Shown: positions 1 to 10,557 of the stretch, piece after piece | Numbering within the stretch: the first letter of the stretch is position 1 | Layout of the letters: every line of letters begins with the position of its first letter | Source: Prochlorococcus sp. AG-402-I20 | GTDB taxonomy: Bacteria > Cyanobacteriota > Cyanobacteriia > PCC-6307 > Cyanobiaceae | Direction: 5' to 3' | Length of the DNA: 64,000 nt | Assembly: GCA_003216975.1 (NCBI GenBank) | Contig: QCHY01000001.1 | Coordinates: 104,411 to 168,410, forward strand | Made by a program: the position numbers and the translations under genes | The notes under the pieces: generated by a model | Told to the model about the DNA's origin: nothing | What the model saw: the letters and a program-made list of their open reading frames with translations, nothing else | Databases searched by the model: none

Positions 1-1032
1 TCATTAAATCCTATAACTTTTTCAGTAATTCTTGAATCACTTCTTTCAGCAAATGATTTAACTGAAGATCAATCTAATTATTTAATGAATTCATGGCTCG
101 AAAATAAGATTGAACCAGTTCAAACGGGGGCATTCTTAGCGGCATTTAGAGCAAAGGGTGTTTCTGGTGAAGAACTTTCATCAATGGCAAAAATCCTTCA
201 AGAGGCATCAATAACACCATCAGATTTACCACCCTTTGATTTGGTTGATACATGTGGAACTGGTGGAGATGGAGCTAACACATTCAATATTTCTACAGCA
301 GTTGCTTTTGTCTCTGCTGCTTTAGGAGTAAAAATCGCTAAGCATGGAAATCGAAGTGCAAGTGGCAAGGTTGGATCAGCTGACGTATTAGAAAATTTAG
401 GATTACCTCTAAATGTCTCTTCCGATAAAGTTGTTGAATCTTTAAAGAATTTTGGAATAACATTTCTTTTTGCTCCTTCTTGGCATCCCTCATTGGTAAA
501 TCTTGCTCCTTTGAGAAAAAGCTTAGGAGTTAGAACCATTTTTAATTTGCTGGGTCCATTAGTTAATCCACTAAGGCCAAAGTCTCAAGTATTGGGCGTT
601 GCTAAAGCTGATTTGCTTGACCCAATATCGGTAGCTTTAAAAGGAATGGGGCTTAAAAGAGCTGTAGTGGTTCATGGAGCAGGTGGCCTTGATGAGGCTT
701 CACTAGCTGGATCTAATCAATTTCGTTTTTTAGACAAGAATGTTATTAGGTCTGAAATTATCAATCCTAGTGATCTTGGACTTTCTGAAATCTCTAATGA
801 AAGTTTAAAAGGTGATGATTTGACAACTAATTCTCAAATTCTAATTTCTTTACTTAAAGGAGAAGGAAACAAATATCACAAAGAAGTCGTTGCATTAAAT
901 ACCGCTCTTGTTTTATGGGTTTCAGGAGCTGAGGATGATTTAAATTTAGGAGTTAAACGATCATTAGATTGTTTGAATTCTGATAAACCATGGCTTCTTT
1001 TCATGCAGTTAAGAGATTTTTTAGACACCTAA
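1..1032 (+). CDS. trpD: Anthranilate phosphoribosyltransferase, 5' end outside window
   Basis: Transfers phosphoribose from PRPP to anthranilate, the second step of tryptophan synthesis, in the cytoplasm. The reading frame is open from base 1, so the ATG at 85 is internal; 343 codons are visible, close to the usual ~340-350, so only a few N-terminal residues are missing. The PRPP/diphosphate loop [15 protein letters not shown] and the following [15 protein letters not shown] segment are typical of the family, as is the GPLVNP region further on. carA follows 28 bp downstream on the same strand. Family assignment is secure. Confidence 0.96.
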   Translation, partial: SLNPITFSVILESLLSANDLTEDQSNYLMNSWLENKIEPVQTGAFLAAFRAKGVSGEELSSMAKILQEASITPSDLPPFDLVDTCGTGGDGANTFNISTAVAFVSAALGVKIAKHGNRSASGKVGSADVLENLGLPLNVSSDKVVESLKNFGITFLFAPSWHPSLVNLAPLRKSLGVRTIFNLLGPLVNPLRPKSQVLGVAKADLLDPISVALKGMGLKRAVVVHGAGGLDEASLAGSNQFRFLDKNVIRSEIINPSDLGLSEISNESLKGDDLTTNSQILISLLKGEGNKYHKEVVALNTALVLWVSGAEDDLNLGVKRSLDCLNSDKPWLLFMQLRDFLDT

Positions 1033-1060
1033 TTCTTTTAACCTGATAAACGTATTTCTT

Positions 1061-2215
1061 ATGTTTTTTGATACTGATAGCTCTGCAATATTGTTATTAG
1101 AGGATGGGACCTATTTTGAAGGTTTATCTTTTGGTGCGGTTGGGACTATTTCTGGAGAAGTCGTATTTAATACTGGTATGACAGGATATCAAGAGGTCAT
1201 AACCGATCCAAGTTATTATGGTCAGCTTATTACTTTTACCTATCCAGAGATTGGAAATACTGGAATCAATTCTAAAGATAATGAATCATCACATCCTGCA
1301 GTTAAAGGAGTGATAGCTCGTCAAATATCAGAAATTTCCAGTAACTGGAGACATGAGATTTCGTTTGAAAAATGGCTTAAGGATGAAAATGTTGTTGGAA
1401 TACATGGAATAGATACGAGAGCACTTGTTAGACATTTAAGAGAGTCTGGTTCTTTAAATGGAATTATTTCATCAGACTCAAATTCTTCAATAGCTGAATT
1501 ATCTTCACTTTTACAAAAATCTCCTTCAATGAGTGGTCTGAATCTTGTTGATAAAGTAACAACAAAAAGCTCTTTTAAAGTTAATTCAAGTTGTAAAGTT
1601 TCATTTGATAAGAGAATTAAAAATGTTCAAAAAATTCCATACAAAGTTGTAGCAATAGATTTTGGTATAAAGCAATCGATATTAGATCGCTTAGTTGCTC
1701 ATGGTTGTGAAGTAACTGTCTTGCCTGCAAATGCTGAATTCTTTGATGTTTTAGCTTTATCCCCTGAAGGTGTTTTTCTTTCCAATGGTCCTGGTGATCC
1801 ATCTGCAGTTGATAGTGGCATTAATCTTGCAAAAAATTTAATTGAATATGAAAAACTACCTGTATTTGGAATCTGCTTAGGACACCAGATCCTTGGTTTA
1901 GCTTTAGGTGGGAAAACCTTTAAACTTTCTTATGGACATAGGGGATTAAATCATCCATGTGGATTGAATGGAAAGGTTGAAATTACAAGTCAAAACCATG
2001 GTTTTGCTTTAAATTCAGAATCTCTAAATTCAGAAAAAATAAAAATTACACGTTTTAATTTAAATGATCAAACAGTGGCAGCCATTTCAGTAATAGATAA
2101 GCCTTTCTTTGGTGTGCAATATCACCCTGAGGCAAGCCCAGGGCCTCACGATGCTGACCACCATTTTAATCATTTCGTAACCTTAATAGAAGAACGACGA
2201 AGAATCGTGGATTAA
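1061..2215 (+). CDS. carA: Carbamoyl-phosphate synthase small (glutaminase) subunit
   Basis: Hydrolyses glutamine and passes ammonia to the CarB large subunit to make carbamoyl phosphate for arginine and pyrimidine synthesis. The 384 residues match family length. The N-terminal CPSase small-subunit domain occupies roughly residues 8-150 and a class I glutamine amidotransferase domain roughly 195-380. The nucleophile is C272 in GICLGHQ, and the catalytic H355 and E357 lie in [10 protein letters not shown]. It lies 28 bp after trpD; carB is not in the window. Confidence 0.97.
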   Translation: MFFDTDSSAILLLEDGTYFEGLSFGAVGTISGEVVFNTGMTGYQEVITDPSYYGQLITFTYPEIGNTGINSKDNESSHPAVKGVIARQISEISSNWRHEISFEKWLKDENVVGIHGIDTRALVRHLRESGSLNGIISSDSNSSIAELSSLLQKSPSMSGLNLVDKVTTKSSFKVNSSCKVSFDKRIKNVQKIPYKVVAIDFGIKQSILDRLVAHGCEVTVLPANAEFFDVLALSPEGVFLSNGPGDPSAVDSGINLAKNLIEYEKLPVFGICLGHQILGLALGGKTFKLSYGHRGLNHPCGLNGKVEITSQNHGFALNSESLNSEKIKITRFNLNDQTVAAISVIDKPFFGVQYHPEASPGPHDADHHFNHFVTLIEERRRIVD

Positions 2216-2266
2216 TTTGGTTTCTATCACTACACTTCCATCATGAAGTCATAGGGGCCTAATCCC

Positions 2267-2632
2267 ATAGCTGAATTACAACGACTTACTGTTTCTCTTA
2301 GAGGTGGTTTTAACCAACAAAATGGTTGTTTAGTGTTGAATTTCACTGGACAACTAGATGCCTATTCAGAGAAGCAATTCACTAAATATATCAATGAAGT
2401 TTTAGATTCAAATCAACTATCAGTAGTGATTGATTTAACTAATATCGATTTCATTGATTCTTGTGGACTTGGAGCAATGGTCCAAGCAGCTAAAAAATGT
2501 ACTCAGTCGAAAAGAGCATTTAATGTTGTTGGAAATCCTAGAGTTGTTCAAACAATTAAACTTGTTCGCTTAGAGGAATTCCTACATCTGGCTCCAGATT
2601 TGAATACTGCAATTGGTAAATTATCAGTTTGA
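2267..2632 (+). CDS. STAS-domain anti-sigma-factor-antagonist-like protein, start uncertain
   Basis: Single STAS domain of the SpoIIAA/anti-anti-sigma type, a family that switches anti-sigma factors or other partners through Ser phosphorylation. The family DSxGLG motif is present as DSCGLG, keeping the first Ser, which is the acceptor position in SpoIIAA, with Cys after it. The first canonical start is GTG at 2333, but that would begin at the second beta strand and lose residues that look like the first one (LTVSLRGG). The frame is open back to 2255 without ATG, GTG or TTG; ATA at 2267, nine bases after an AGGGG, is my working start. A TAG at 2252 separates this from an in-frame ATG at 2243. 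The end overlaps the next gene by 4 bp. Confidence 0.85.
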   Translation: MAELQRLTVSLRGGFNQQNGCLVLNFTGQLDAYSEKQFTKYINEVLDSNQLSVVIDLTNIDFIDSCGLGAMVQAAKKCTQSKRAFNVVGNPRVVQTIKLVRLEEFLHLAPDLNTAIGKLSV

Positions 2633-3027
2633 CTGATTGGATTCGCTCTCATAAATCAACCATTTCTCCTGATTGCTTGGGCCCTTTGCAATTAGCTTGG
2701 CTTGGCGATGCCGTTTGGGAATTGCATCAAAGATTGAAATATTGCAATAGCCCGATGCGCTCAAAAGACCTCCATAATGCTGTTGTTAACGAGGTAAATG
2801 CTTCCAGTCAAGCTAGGGCAATTATTAAATTAGAGCCTTTTCTCAATGATATAGAAAAGGATTTTCTTAGGAAAGGTCGAAACAAAGCTGGTAGAGGTCC
2901 TAAAAATGTAGATGCAGCCACATATGCAATTGCTACTGGATTTGAGACTATTGTTGGATGGTTGTTTTTAAAAAATCCAAATCGGCTTGCTGATTTATTC
3001 GATCTTCTTGATCGACCCACTATCTAG
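2629..3027 (+). CDS. mrnC: Mini-ribonuclease III (MrnC-like)
   Basis: A ribonuclease III catalytic domain without a double-stranded-RNA-binding domain, 132 residues, as in the Mini-III family that matures 23S rRNA ends in Bacillus and processes rRNA in cyanobacteria. The catalytic signature is LGDAVWELH with D27, and the second acidic region lies in DAATYAIATGFETIVGWLFL. The start is TTG at 2629, overlapping the STAS gene stop as TTGA, which suggests translational coupling. The following methyltransferase also acts on RNA, so the pair may form an rRNA-maturation operon. Confidence 0.9.
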   Translation: MTDWIRSHKSTISPDCLGPLQLAWLGDAVWELHQRLKYCNSPMRSKDLHNAVVNEVNASSQARAIIKLEPFLNDIEKDFLRKGRNKAGRGPKNVDAATYAIATGFETIVGWLFLKNPNRLADLFDLLDRPTI

Positions 3028-3044
3028 ATAATAGTTCTTATAAA

Positions 3045-4217
3045 ATGAGTTATCGTTTCAATAAAGACACAAGGAATTCAAAAAATTCCTCATTTAATAA
3101 ACGAAGTAGTAATTATTATCGTCAAGATAATGATTCCAAAAAATCAAACTTTAATGATCGAATAAAAGCAAATAATAAAATTAATCGTCGTTCATCTGAT
3201 CAATTAGATCAATATTCAGCAGATAAAGAAGCTTCTGAAAGGTCAATAAAGGGTATTCGGTCAAACTCTAACTACAGAGGATCTAATCGATTTGAAAGAA
3301 AATCGAATAAGGCTACATATAGAAATCATAATTCTCAGGGAACAAACAATCACAGAAGAGGAGAAAATAATGAACCTCTTTCATATTCCGAAAGCTTTTC
3401 TAAAACTTTAAGTGATGATTTGATTTGGGGTCGTCATTCAACTGAGGCTGCTCTTTTGGGAGGTAGGGCAATTCATAGGATTTGGTGTACTACTGAATTA
3501 CGAAGTTCACCAAAGTTTTTTCAACTTCTCAAAGATTCAAAAGCTTCTGGGGTTTTGGTTGAAGAAGTTTCTTGGTCCAGGCTTGGTCAGCTAACTAATG
3601 GTGCAGTTCATCAAGGAATAGTTTTACAAATTGCTGCATCAAAAACACTTGGCTTGAAGAATTTAATTGATGCTTGCAAAGCTTTTGGTGATTCATCTTT
3701 GCTCTTGGCTTTAGATGGTTTAACTGATCCTCAGAATCTTGGAGCAATAATTCGATCTGCCGAAGCGCTTGGTGCTCAAGGATTAGTTCTTCCACAAAGA
3801 CGTAGTGCAGGTTTAACAGGATCCGTTGCAAAAGTTGCTGCTGGAGCTCTAGAACATTTGCCGGTAGCAAGAGTTGTTAATTTAAATAGGTCTTTAGAAA
3901 AATTGAAAGAAGAAGGTTATACCGTTATTGGTCTTGCGGAGGAAGGACCTTCAACTTTGTCGGAGATCAAATTTGAAGGCCCTTTAGTAGTAGTTGTTGG
4001 TGCTGAAGATAAAGGAATTTCTCTAATAACTAGAAGGTTGTGCGACCAGTTAGTAAGGATTCCTCTTAAGGGAGTAACTACAAGCCTTAATGCATCAGTT
4101 GCTACGTCTATTTTTTTATATGAAGTGGCTAGATCTAGATGGATGCGCTCAATCTCTGGACAAGACCCTTCTCCTAGATTATTAAAACCTAAGATTTCAA
4201 CTGTAAATAATAACTAA
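3045..4217 (+). CDS. TrmH/SpoU-family RNA 2'-O-methyltransferase, RlmB-like
   Basis: SPOUT-class methyltransferase that 2'-O-methylates ribose in RNA; the nearest functional relative is RlmB (23S rRNA G2251), but the substrate is inferred. Residues ~1-125 are low-complexity, rich in Asn, Arg, Ser and Lys, and probably disordered and RNA-binding. A SpoU substrate-binding domain follows (~127-200), then the knotted catalytic domain with motif 1 LTDPQNLGAIIRSAEALGA, motif 2 VVGAEDKGIS and motif 3 IPLKGVTTSLNASVA. It lies 17 bp after mrnC. Family assignment is firm. Confidence 0.92.
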   Translation: MSYRFNKDTRNSKNSSFNKRSSNYYRQDNDSKKSNFNDRIKANNKINRRSSDQLDQYSADKEASERSIKGIRSNSNYRGSNRFERKSNKATYRNHNSQGTNNHRRGENNEPLSYSESFSKTLSDDLIWGRHSTEAALLGGRAIHRIWCTTELRSSPKFFQLLKDSKASGVLVEEVSWSRLGQLTNGAVHQGIVLQIAASKTLGLKNLIDACKAFGDSSLLLALDGLTDPQNLGAIIRSAEALGAQGLVLPQRRSAGLTGSVAKVAAGALEHLPVARVVNLNRSLEKLKEEGYTVIGLAEEGPSTLSEIKFEGPLVVVVGAEDKGISLITRRLCDQLVRIPLKGVTTSLNASVATSIFLYEVARSRWMRSISGQDPSPRLLKPKISTVNNN

Positions 4218-4394
4218 TCTCTGTAAATGTAACCTTGAATAGAATCGTATATTCTTTATAGTTTAATTAGGTTCTTCAAAACTTCACAAAGTAATTATAT
4301 TATTATTTTATTCTTCCACAGCTTTTTATACTCAACATCTTTTGACTTCAAATATATGTTTCATCATCAACTGAACATAATATTCTTTTTTTAT

Positions 4395-4424
4395 TTGATA
4401 AATATCTGGTTAAGAAAGTATAAT
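4395..4424 (+). promoter_or_regulatory. Sigma-70-type promoter for the DUF1816 gene
   Basis: TTGATA (4395-4400) and a perfect TATAAT (4419-4424) are separated by 18 bp, 20 bp before the ATG at 4445. The predicted transcript start near 4431 leaves a leader of about 14 bases. This is the clearest promoter-like element seen in the window. The rest of the 227-bp gap after the methyltransferase gene is AT-rich and holds nothing else I recognise. Confidence 0.6.
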
Positions 4425-4444
4425 AAATTAAATGCAGTTTACTT

Positions 4445-4675
4445 ATGGGTCCCATTAGGGCTCTTCGAAGCTTAGGTAATAGTTTTGGCTTGGCCTGGTG
4501 GGCTAAGGTTGAGACAATTCAACCTGAGGTGACTTATTGGTTTGGTCCATTTCTCACTCGACGTAGCTTGAAAGTCAGATTAAATAGATTTGAAGAAGAT
4601 CTTTCTGCAGAGTCACCTCAGAAAATAAATCATAGTTTAGTTAGGTGTCGGCGTAACGAGCCTCTTACGTCATAA
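4445..4675 (+). CDS. DUF1816 domain protein
   Basis: A 76-residue protein matching the cyanobacterial DUF1816 family: WWAKVETIQPEVTYWFGPF followed by the basic TRRSLKVRLNRFEEDLSAE segment. Some DUF1816 proteins relate to phycobilisome-linker-type domains, but no function is established and none is claimed here. It has its own good promoter just upstream and ends 30 bp before gatA. Confidence 0.82.
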   Translation: MGPIRALRSLGNSFGLAWWAKVETIQPEVTYWFGPFLTRRSLKVRLNRFEEDLSAESPQKINHSLVRCRRNEPLTS

Positions 4676-4705
4676 GCTTGAGAATATTTTTTTTATAATT
4701 TAATA

Positions 4706-6166
4706 ATGACTTTTGCAGACTTACGCCAGAAAATGAAAAGTGGTGAAGTCTCTTCCAAAGAGCTTGTTCAAGATAAAATTAATCGAATTAAGGAATTAGA
4801 CCCAACTCTAAATTCCTTTTTAACTGTTAATGCTGAACAAGCCTTAAGCAAAGCTGAACATATAGATAAACAAATTGCCTCAGGGGAAAGCCTTCCGTCT
4901 TTGTCAGGTATACCATTGGCCATCAAAGACAACCTTTGCACAAAAGGAATTAAGACCACCTGTGCAAGCAGGATTTTAGATAATTTTTTCCCACCATATG
5001 AGTCAACAGTCACTAAAAAGCTTTTAAACGCAGGAGCAATAATGATTGGAAAGACAAATATGGATGAATTTGCGATGGGGAGTTCTACCGAAACTTCAGC
5101 ATTTGGTCCTACTTTGAATCCATGGAATATATCTAAAGTTCCTGGAGGAAGTTCAGGAGGAAGCGCAGCCTCTGTCGCAGCAGAATTATGTTTCGGATCT
5201 TTGGGGTCTGATACTGGTGGGTCAATTCGACAACCTGCCTCATTTTGTGGCGTTGTTGGAATGAAACCAACTTATGGACGTGTAAGTAGATGGGGTTTAA
5301 TAGCTTTTGCTAGTTCTTTAGATCAGGTCGGTCCATTTGCGAATAATGTCTCGGATGCAGCAGAAATATTGCAAGTAATCTCAGGTAAAGATGAGCTTGA
5401 TTCAACTACTGTTGATATTCCAGTCCCCAATTATTTAGAGACTCTTTCCAAGTCAATCAAGGGAATGAAAATAGGTTTAATTGATAATTGCTTTGTACAT
5501 GAAGGTTTAGCTGCTGATGTTAAAGAATCTGTTCTTAGCTCTGCCTCCTTACTTGAGAAATTAGGTGCCGAGATTATCAATGTTTCTTGTCCTCGCTTTA
5601 ATGATGGTATTGCTACTTATTACGTTATTGCCCCATCTGAGGCTTCAGCGAATTTAGCTAGATATGACGGTGTCAAATACGGATTTCGCTCTGAAGATGA
5701 ACAAACTCTCATAGAAATGACCTCCAAAAGTCGAGCACTTGGTTTTGGAAGTGAAGTTAAACGAAGAATTCTTATAGGAACCTATGCTCTATCTGCTGGC
5801 TATGTTGATGCTTACTATAAGAAGGCCCAACAAGTTCGAACTTTAATCCGTAGAGATTTCGATGATGCTTTTCAAAAAGTAGATGTTTTATTAGCTCCTA
5901 CAGCTCCAACTACTGCTTTTGGGTCTGGAGATAATATTGATAACCCTATGGCGATGTACTTATCCGATTTGCTAACAATTCCAGCTAATTTGGCTGGATT
6001 ACCTGCTATCAGTTTGCCATGTGGTTTTGATAAATCTGGTTTGCCTATAGGGTTACAGTTAATAGGTAATGTTTTTGAAGAAGGGAAACTTCTTCAAGTA
6101 GCTAGTCAATTTGAGAAGGCTGCTGAGGTTTATAAAAACAGGCCCAAAACAGAATTCACGTTATAA
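4706..6166 (+). CDS. gatA: Glu-tRNA(Gln)/Asp-tRNA(Asn) amidotransferase subunit A
   Basis: Amidase subunit of GatCAB; releases ammonia from glutamine to convert mischarged Glu-tRNA(Gln), and Asp-tRNA(Asn) where needed, in organisms lacking GlnRS. The 486 residues match the family. The Ser-cisSer-Lys triad is visible: K74 in LAIKDN, S149 in [12 protein letters not shown] and S173 in [13 protein letters not shown]. gatB and gatC are not in the window. A hairpin terminator follows 36 bp after the stop. Confidence 0.97.
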   Translation: MTFADLRQKMKSGEVSSKELVQDKINRIKELDPTLNSFLTVNAEQALSKAEHIDKQIASGESLPSLSGIPLAIKDNLCTKGIKTTCASRILDNFFPPYESTVTKKLLNAGAIMIGKTNMDEFAMGSSTETSAFGPTLNPWNISKVPGGSSGGSAASVAAELCFGSLGSDTGGSIRQPASFCGVVGMKPTYGRVSRWGLIAFASSLDQVGPFANNVSDAAEILQVISGKDELDSTTVDIPVPNYLETLSKSIKGMKIGLIDNCFVHEGLAADVKESVLSSASLLEKLGAEIINVSCPRFNDGIATYYVIAPSEASANLARYDGVKYGFRSEDEQTLIEMTSKSRALGFGSEVKRRILIGTYALSAGYVDAYYKKAQQVRTLIRRDFDDAFQKVDVLLAPTAPTTAFGSGDNIDNPMAMYLSDLLTIPANLAGLPAISLPCGFDKSGLPIGLQLIGNVFEEGKLLQVASQFEKAAEVYKNRPKTEFTL

Positions 6167-6202
6167 AGGTTAAACCACTTCATGTGGAGAAAATAATTAT
6201 CG

Positions 6203-6226
6203 CTACACTATATGCAGTGTAGTTTT
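6203..6226 (+). terminator. Rho-independent-type terminator after gatA
   Basis: Perfect 7-bp stem CTACACT (6203-6209) and AGTGTAG (6216-6222), a 6-base loop, then TTTT. It separates gatA from dnaE, 12 bp before the dnaE start. Confidence 0.75.
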
Positions 6227-6237
6227 ATGCGATATTA

Positions 6238-9200
6238 ATGACTTTTGTTCCGATTCATAATCATAGTGATTACAGCCTTCTTGATGGGGCGAGTCAACTC
6301 CCGTTGATGGTTCAAAGGGCAAAGGAATTGGGAATGCCAGCTTTAGCTTTGACTGATCATGGGGTGATGTATGGTGCTATTGAATTATTGAAGTTATGTA
6401 AGGTCGCAAATATAAAGCCAATTATTGGGAATGAGATGTACATTATTAATGGTTCAATTGATGACCCTCAGCCCAAAAAAGAGAAAAGATATCATCTTGT
6501 TGTTGTTGCGAAAAACCAAATAGGTTATGAAAACCTCGTAAAATTAACGACACTAAGTCATCTAAATGGAGTTAGGGGAAGAGGTATCTTTTCGAGACCA
6601 TGTATAGATAAGTCTTTATTTAAAAAATATAGTGAAGGATTAATTTGTTCAACAGCTTGCTTAGGTGGTGAAATTCCACAAGCGATATTAAAAGGAAGAA
6701 TTGATGTTGCTAGAGAAGTAGCAGCTTGGTATAAAGAAGTTTTGGGTGATGATTTTTATCTTGAAATTCAAGACCATGGATCAATAGAGGATAGAATTGT
6801 TAATAGTGAAATAGTCAAAATATCTGAAGAACTTGATATTCAAATTATAGCTACCAATGATGCTCATTATGTATCAAAGAATGATATTGAAGCACATGAT
6901 GCATTGATTTGTGTTTTGACAGGAAAATTAATTAGTGACCACAAAAGATTAAGATATACAGGGACTGAATATATTAAATCTGAGGAGGAGATGAGAAGTT
7001 TATTTACTGATCATTTAGACAATAACGTTATAAATAGTGCAATAGAAAATACAGTTAAACTATCAAATAAGGTTGAAGAGTATAAAATATTAGGAACTTA
7101 TAAGATGCCAAATTTTCCTATACCAAATGGTTGTGAACCTATCGACTATCTTAAAGAGATAACTATCAATGGTTTAAAAGAAATACTAGATATTTCTGAA
7201 TTTGAAAATTTTCCCAAAGTATATAAAGAAAGACTTGATTATGAGCTAGAAGTAATTGATCAAATGGGTTTTCCCACATATTTTCTTGTCGTATGGGATT
7301 ATATAAGATTTGCAAGAGAACAAAATATTCCTGTAGGTCCAGGAAGGGGTTCAGCAGCTGGTTCTTTAGTTGCTTATTCTCTTCACATAACTAACATTGA
7401 TCCAGTTAAAAATGGGTTATTATTTGAAAGATTTCTCAATCCTGAGAGGAAGTCAATGCCTGATATTGATACTGACTTTTGTATTGAAAGGCGTGGTGAA
7501 GTTATAGATTATGTTACTAAAAAGTATGGCGAAGATAAAGTTGCGCAGATAATTACATTCAACAGAATGACATCTAAAGCTGTTTTGAAGGATGTTGCTC
7601 GTGTACTTGATATTCCTTATGGAGAAGCTGATCGTTTGGCTAAATTAATTCCAGTTGTAAGGGGTAAACCTTCAAAATTGTCATCTATGATTTCAAAGGA
7701 ATCGCCAAATAAGGATTTCTACGAAAAATACAATAATGATTCAAAAGTAAAGAAATGGGTTGATATGGCAATGAGGATAGAAGGTACAAACAAGACTTTT
7801 GGTGTGCATGCAGCAGGTGTTGTTATAGCAGCTAATTCACTTGATAATTTAGTTCCTCTTCAAAGAAACAATGATGGTCAAATAATCACTCAATATTTTA
7901 TGGAAGATATTGAATCACTTGGTCTTCTGAAGATGGACTTTCTAGGACTTAGAAATCTTACAATGATAGAAAAGACAATTAATTTAGTTGAGAAATCAAT
8001 TGGTGAGAGGTTAGACCCTGATTCTTTGCCTTTCACAGATGAAAAAACATTTGAATTACTTTCTAGAGGTGATTTAGAAGGAATCTTTCAACTTGAATCT
8101 AGTGGAATGAGGCAAATAGTAAAAGATTTGAAGCCCTCATCTCTTGAGGATATTTCTTCAATACTTGCTCTTTACCGTCCTGGTCCTCTTGATGCAGGAC
8201 TAATTCCTAAATTCATAAATAGAAAACATGGTAAAGAAAGTATTGATTTTCAACATCAATCACTTGAACCTATTTTAAGTGAGACTTATGGAATCATGGT
8301 CTATCAAGAACAGATTATGAAGATCGCACAGGATTTAGCCGGTTATTCCCTTGGTCAAGCAGATTTATTAAGAAGGGCAATGGGGAAGAAAAAAGTATCC
8401 GAAATGCAGCGTCATAGAACTCTCTTTGTTGATGGGGCAGTTAATAATGGCGTTTCAGTAATTGTTGCTGAACAATTATTTGATCAAATGGTTTTATTTG
8501 CTGAATATTGCTTTAACAAAAGTCATTCAACTGCTTATGGCGCGGTTACTTATCAGACTGCTTATTTAAAAGCACATTATCCTGTTGCTTACATGGCGGC
8601 ATTGCTTACAGTTAATGCTGGCTCGACTGACAAGGTTCAAAGATACATTTCTAACTGTAATTCAATGGGCATAAATGTAATGCCTCCAAATATAAATACA
8701 TCTGGTGTTGATTTCACTCCAAAAGATAATTCAATTCTTTTTGGTTTTTCAGCTGTCAAAAATTTAGGTGATGGTGCAATTAGAAAAATTATTACTTCAA
8801 GAGAGGAAAATGGTGAATTTACTTCATTAGCAGAATTCTGTGATCGAATTTCACTTAGTACTATTAACCGAAGAGGCCTTGAGGCTTTGATACATTCTGG
8901 AGCTCTTGATTGTCTTGAAGAAAATTCAAATCGCGCTCAGCTTATTGCTGATTTGGATTTAACTATTGAATGGGCTTCTTCTCGGGCAAAAGATAGAATT
9001 AGTGGCCAAGGTAACCTTTTTGATCTTTCTTCTTCTATAAATAATGAATCATCGCAGACTGATGATTATTCATCTGCTCCAAAGGCAAAACCAGTTAACG
9101 AGTACCCTCCTACAGACAAGCTTAAATTTGAAAAAGAGCATGTTGGCTTCTATCTATCGGATCATCCTTTGAAGCAACTTTCGGAACCTGCAAAGTTGAT

Positions 9201-9759
9201 TGCGCCTATCAGCCTCAGTTCTTTAGAAGAGCAGAACGATAAGTCAAAGGTCAGTGTTATTGCAATGATTCCAGAGATGAGACAAGTCACAACTAGAAAA
9301 GGTGACAGAATGGCGATTATTCAATTAGAGGATTTAACTGGTTCTTGTGAAGCGGTTGTCTTCCCAAAAAGTTATGAAAGATTATCTGATCATTTGATGG
9401 TTGAAACGAGATTATTGATTTGGGGCAGCGTAGATAGGAGAGATGAAACTGTTCAATTGATTATTGATGATTGTCGTGAAATTGATGATTTAAGATTTCT
9501 TTTGATAGATCTTCACCCTGAACAAGCTACTGATATCAATGTTCAGCATAAGTTAAGAGAATGTCTTTCAAAAAATAGACCTGATAGAAATGAATTAGGC
9601 GTTCGTATCCCTGTAGTAGCCTGTCTTAAGGATAATAATGATAATACCAGGTATGTCAGGTTAGGAGATCAATTCTGTGTAAAGGATACTGACTTGGCTT
9701 TAGATTCTTTGTCTAAGAATTCCTTTATTGCGAGAACAAGTAAAAGTCTTGTAATTTAA
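6238..9759 (+). CDS. dnaE: DNA polymerase III alpha subunit
   Basis: Replicative polymerase catalytic subunit, 1173 residues. An N-terminal PHP domain begins with [12 protein letters not shown] (residues 7-18). The palm carries PDIDTD with catalytic D409 and D411 and a third Asp, D567, in KMDFLGLRN. The fingers region follows, then a helix-hairpin-helix region near [15 protein letters not shown] and an OB-fold region around residues ~1000-1090. The frame is continuous with no intein or split, unlike the split dnaE of many other cyanobacteria; marine picocyanobacteria are known for the intact form. Confidence 0.97.
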   Translation: MTFVPIHNHSDYSLLDGASQLPLMVQRAKELGMPALALTDHGVMYGAIELLKLCKVANIKPIIGNEMYIINGSIDDPQPKKEKRYHLVVVAKNQIGYENLVKLTTLSHLNGVRGRGIFSRPCIDKSLFKKYSEGLICSTACLGGEIPQAILKGRIDVAREVAAWYKEVLGDDFYLEIQDHGSIEDRIVNSEIVKISEELDIQIIATNDAHYVSKNDIEAHDALICVLTGKLISDHKRLRYTGTEYIKSEEEMRSLFTDHLDNNVINSAIENTVKLSNKVEEYKILGTYKMPNFPIPNGCEPIDYLKEITINGLKEILDISEFENFPKVYKERLDYELEVIDQMGFPTYFLVVWDYIRFAREQNIPVGPGRGSAAGSLVAYSLHITNIDPVKNGLLFERFLNPERKSMPDIDTDFCIERRGEVIDYVTKKYGEDKVAQIITFNRMTSKAVLKDVARVLDIPYGEADRLAKLIPVVRGKPSKLSSMISKESPNKDFYEKYNNDSKVKKWVDMAMRIEGTNKTFGVHAAGVVIAANSLDNLVPLQRNNDGQIITQYFMEDIESLGLLKMDFLGLRNLTMIEKTINLVEKSIGERLDPDSLPFTDEKTFELLSRGDLEGIFQLESSGMRQIVKDLKPSSLEDISSILALYRPGPLDAGLIPKFINRKHGKESIDFQHQSLEPILSETYGIMVYQEQIMKIAQDLAGYSLGQADLLRRAMGKKKVSEMQRHRTLFVDGAVNNGVSVIVAEQLFDQMVLFAEYCFNKSHSTAYGAVTYQTAYLKAHYPVAYMAALLTVNAGSTDKVQRYISNCNSMGINVMPPNINTSGVDFTPKDNSILFGFSAVKNLGDGAIRKIITSREENGEFTSLAEFCDRISLSTINRRGLEALIHSGALDCLEENSNRAQLIADLDLTIEWASSRAKDRISGQGNLFDLSSSINNESSQTDDYSSAPKAKPVNEYPPTDKLKFEKEHVGFYLSDHPLKQLSEPAKLIAPISLSSLEEQNDKSKVSVIAMIPEMRQVTTRKGDRMAIIQLEDLTGSCEAVVFPKSYERLSDHLMVETRLLIWGSVDRRDETVQLIIDDCREIDDLRFLLIDLHPEQATDINVQHKLRECLSKNRPDRNELGVRIPVVACLKDNNDNTRYVRLGDQFCVKDTDLALDSLSKNSFIARTSKSLVI

Positions 9760-9768
9760 ATTTTATTT

Positions 9769-10209
9769 TTAACTAGTAATATCTTTTTGACTTGTTTTGA
9801 ATGCGTCTTTCATTCTATTTATGTTTGGTTTTATATTTTCAAAACCAAGAAAACTTCCTGTATTAAAATCCCAACTCGCTGAGAGTATTCCATAACTTAA
9901 TCCTAACAAGCCGACAAGAAAACAAAGTGCTGAACTGACAAGAGTGAGGGTTGGAGATATATCAGCAATACCTTTGCTGATTAAAAAATAACTTCCAATA
10001 AATACTCCCATACCACTTAGGGTTGGAATACCTGTAGTAAAGGCTATTCTTCTTGCCATTCTATTCGCTACATAGCTTGGAATCCCTGACTTCTTACTAG
10101 TACTTTTTGGTGATTTATTTGAAACGATTTTCGGAGCCGAGTTATTGCTGGAGAATCCTATATTTACTTCTTTAGGTTGTTCCTTTTTGTTTTTTTTCGC
10201 ACCTTTCAT
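9769..10209 (-). CDS. PAM68-like photosystem assembly membrane protein
   Basis: Resembles cyanobacterial/plastid PAM68, a thylakoid factor that helps photosystem II assembly and chlorophyll loading onto CP47. It has a basic, Lys/Ser-rich N terminus (~1-55), then two membrane segments (about GIPTLSGMGVFIGSYFLIS and VSSALCFLVGLLGLSYGIL), and a C-terminal tail with the family-like SYGILSASWD stretch. ATG at 10209 is preferred to a TTG three codons upstream. It lies downstream of rpsO on the same strand and converges on dnaE with only 9 bp between stops. Confidence 0.82.
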   Translation of the reverse strand: MKGAKKNKKEQPKEVNIGFSSNNSAPKIVSNKSPKSTSKKSGIPSYVANRMARRIAFTTGIPTLSGMGVFIGSYFLISKGIADISPTLTLVSSALCFLVGLLGLSYGILSASWDFNTGSFLGFENIKPNINRMKDAFKTSQKDITS

Positions 10210-10236
10210 TAGCTTCAAGCAATCTAATACCAGTTA

Positions 10237-10506
10237 TTATCCTCTAATAGCTAATTTTTCTATAAGCTCTGTATATCTTTTTTCACTTTTAGTTCGCACA
10301 TAACCTAAGAGTCTTTTGCGCTGTCCAATCATTTTTAGTAATCCTTGTCTTGAAGAGAAATCATGGATGTTCCCCTGAAGATGTTTGCTTAATTTTGAGA
10401 TTCTTGTAGAAAGCATCGCCACTTGAACTTCTACTGAACCTGTATCAGTTGGATGTACTTGATGTGTGTTGATTAGCTTTTGTTTCTCTTCTGTGCCTAG
10501 TGACAT
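10237..10506 (-). CDS. rpsO: 30S ribosomal protein S15
   Basis: An 89-residue S15, the usual bacterial length, which binds the central domain of 16S rRNA. Diagnostic segments are [19 protein letters not shown], the [18 protein letters not shown] core and the [17 protein letters not shown] end. It lies between ruvA upstream and the PAM68-like gene downstream. Confidence 0.98.
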   Translation of the reverse strand: MSLGTEEKQKLINTHQVHPTDTGSVEVQVAMLSTRISKLSKHLQGNIHDFSSRQGLLKMIGQRKRLLGYVRTKSEKRYTELIEKLAIRG

Positions 10507-10557
10507 TTGATTTGACTTTTCTTATATTTCAAGTCTAATTTAATCCCTAGCCTTCTA

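Noticed and set aside
198..539. 113-codon open frame on the minus strand inside trpD
   Set aside because: Lies wholly antisense to a well-conserved enzyme and shows no family resemblance.
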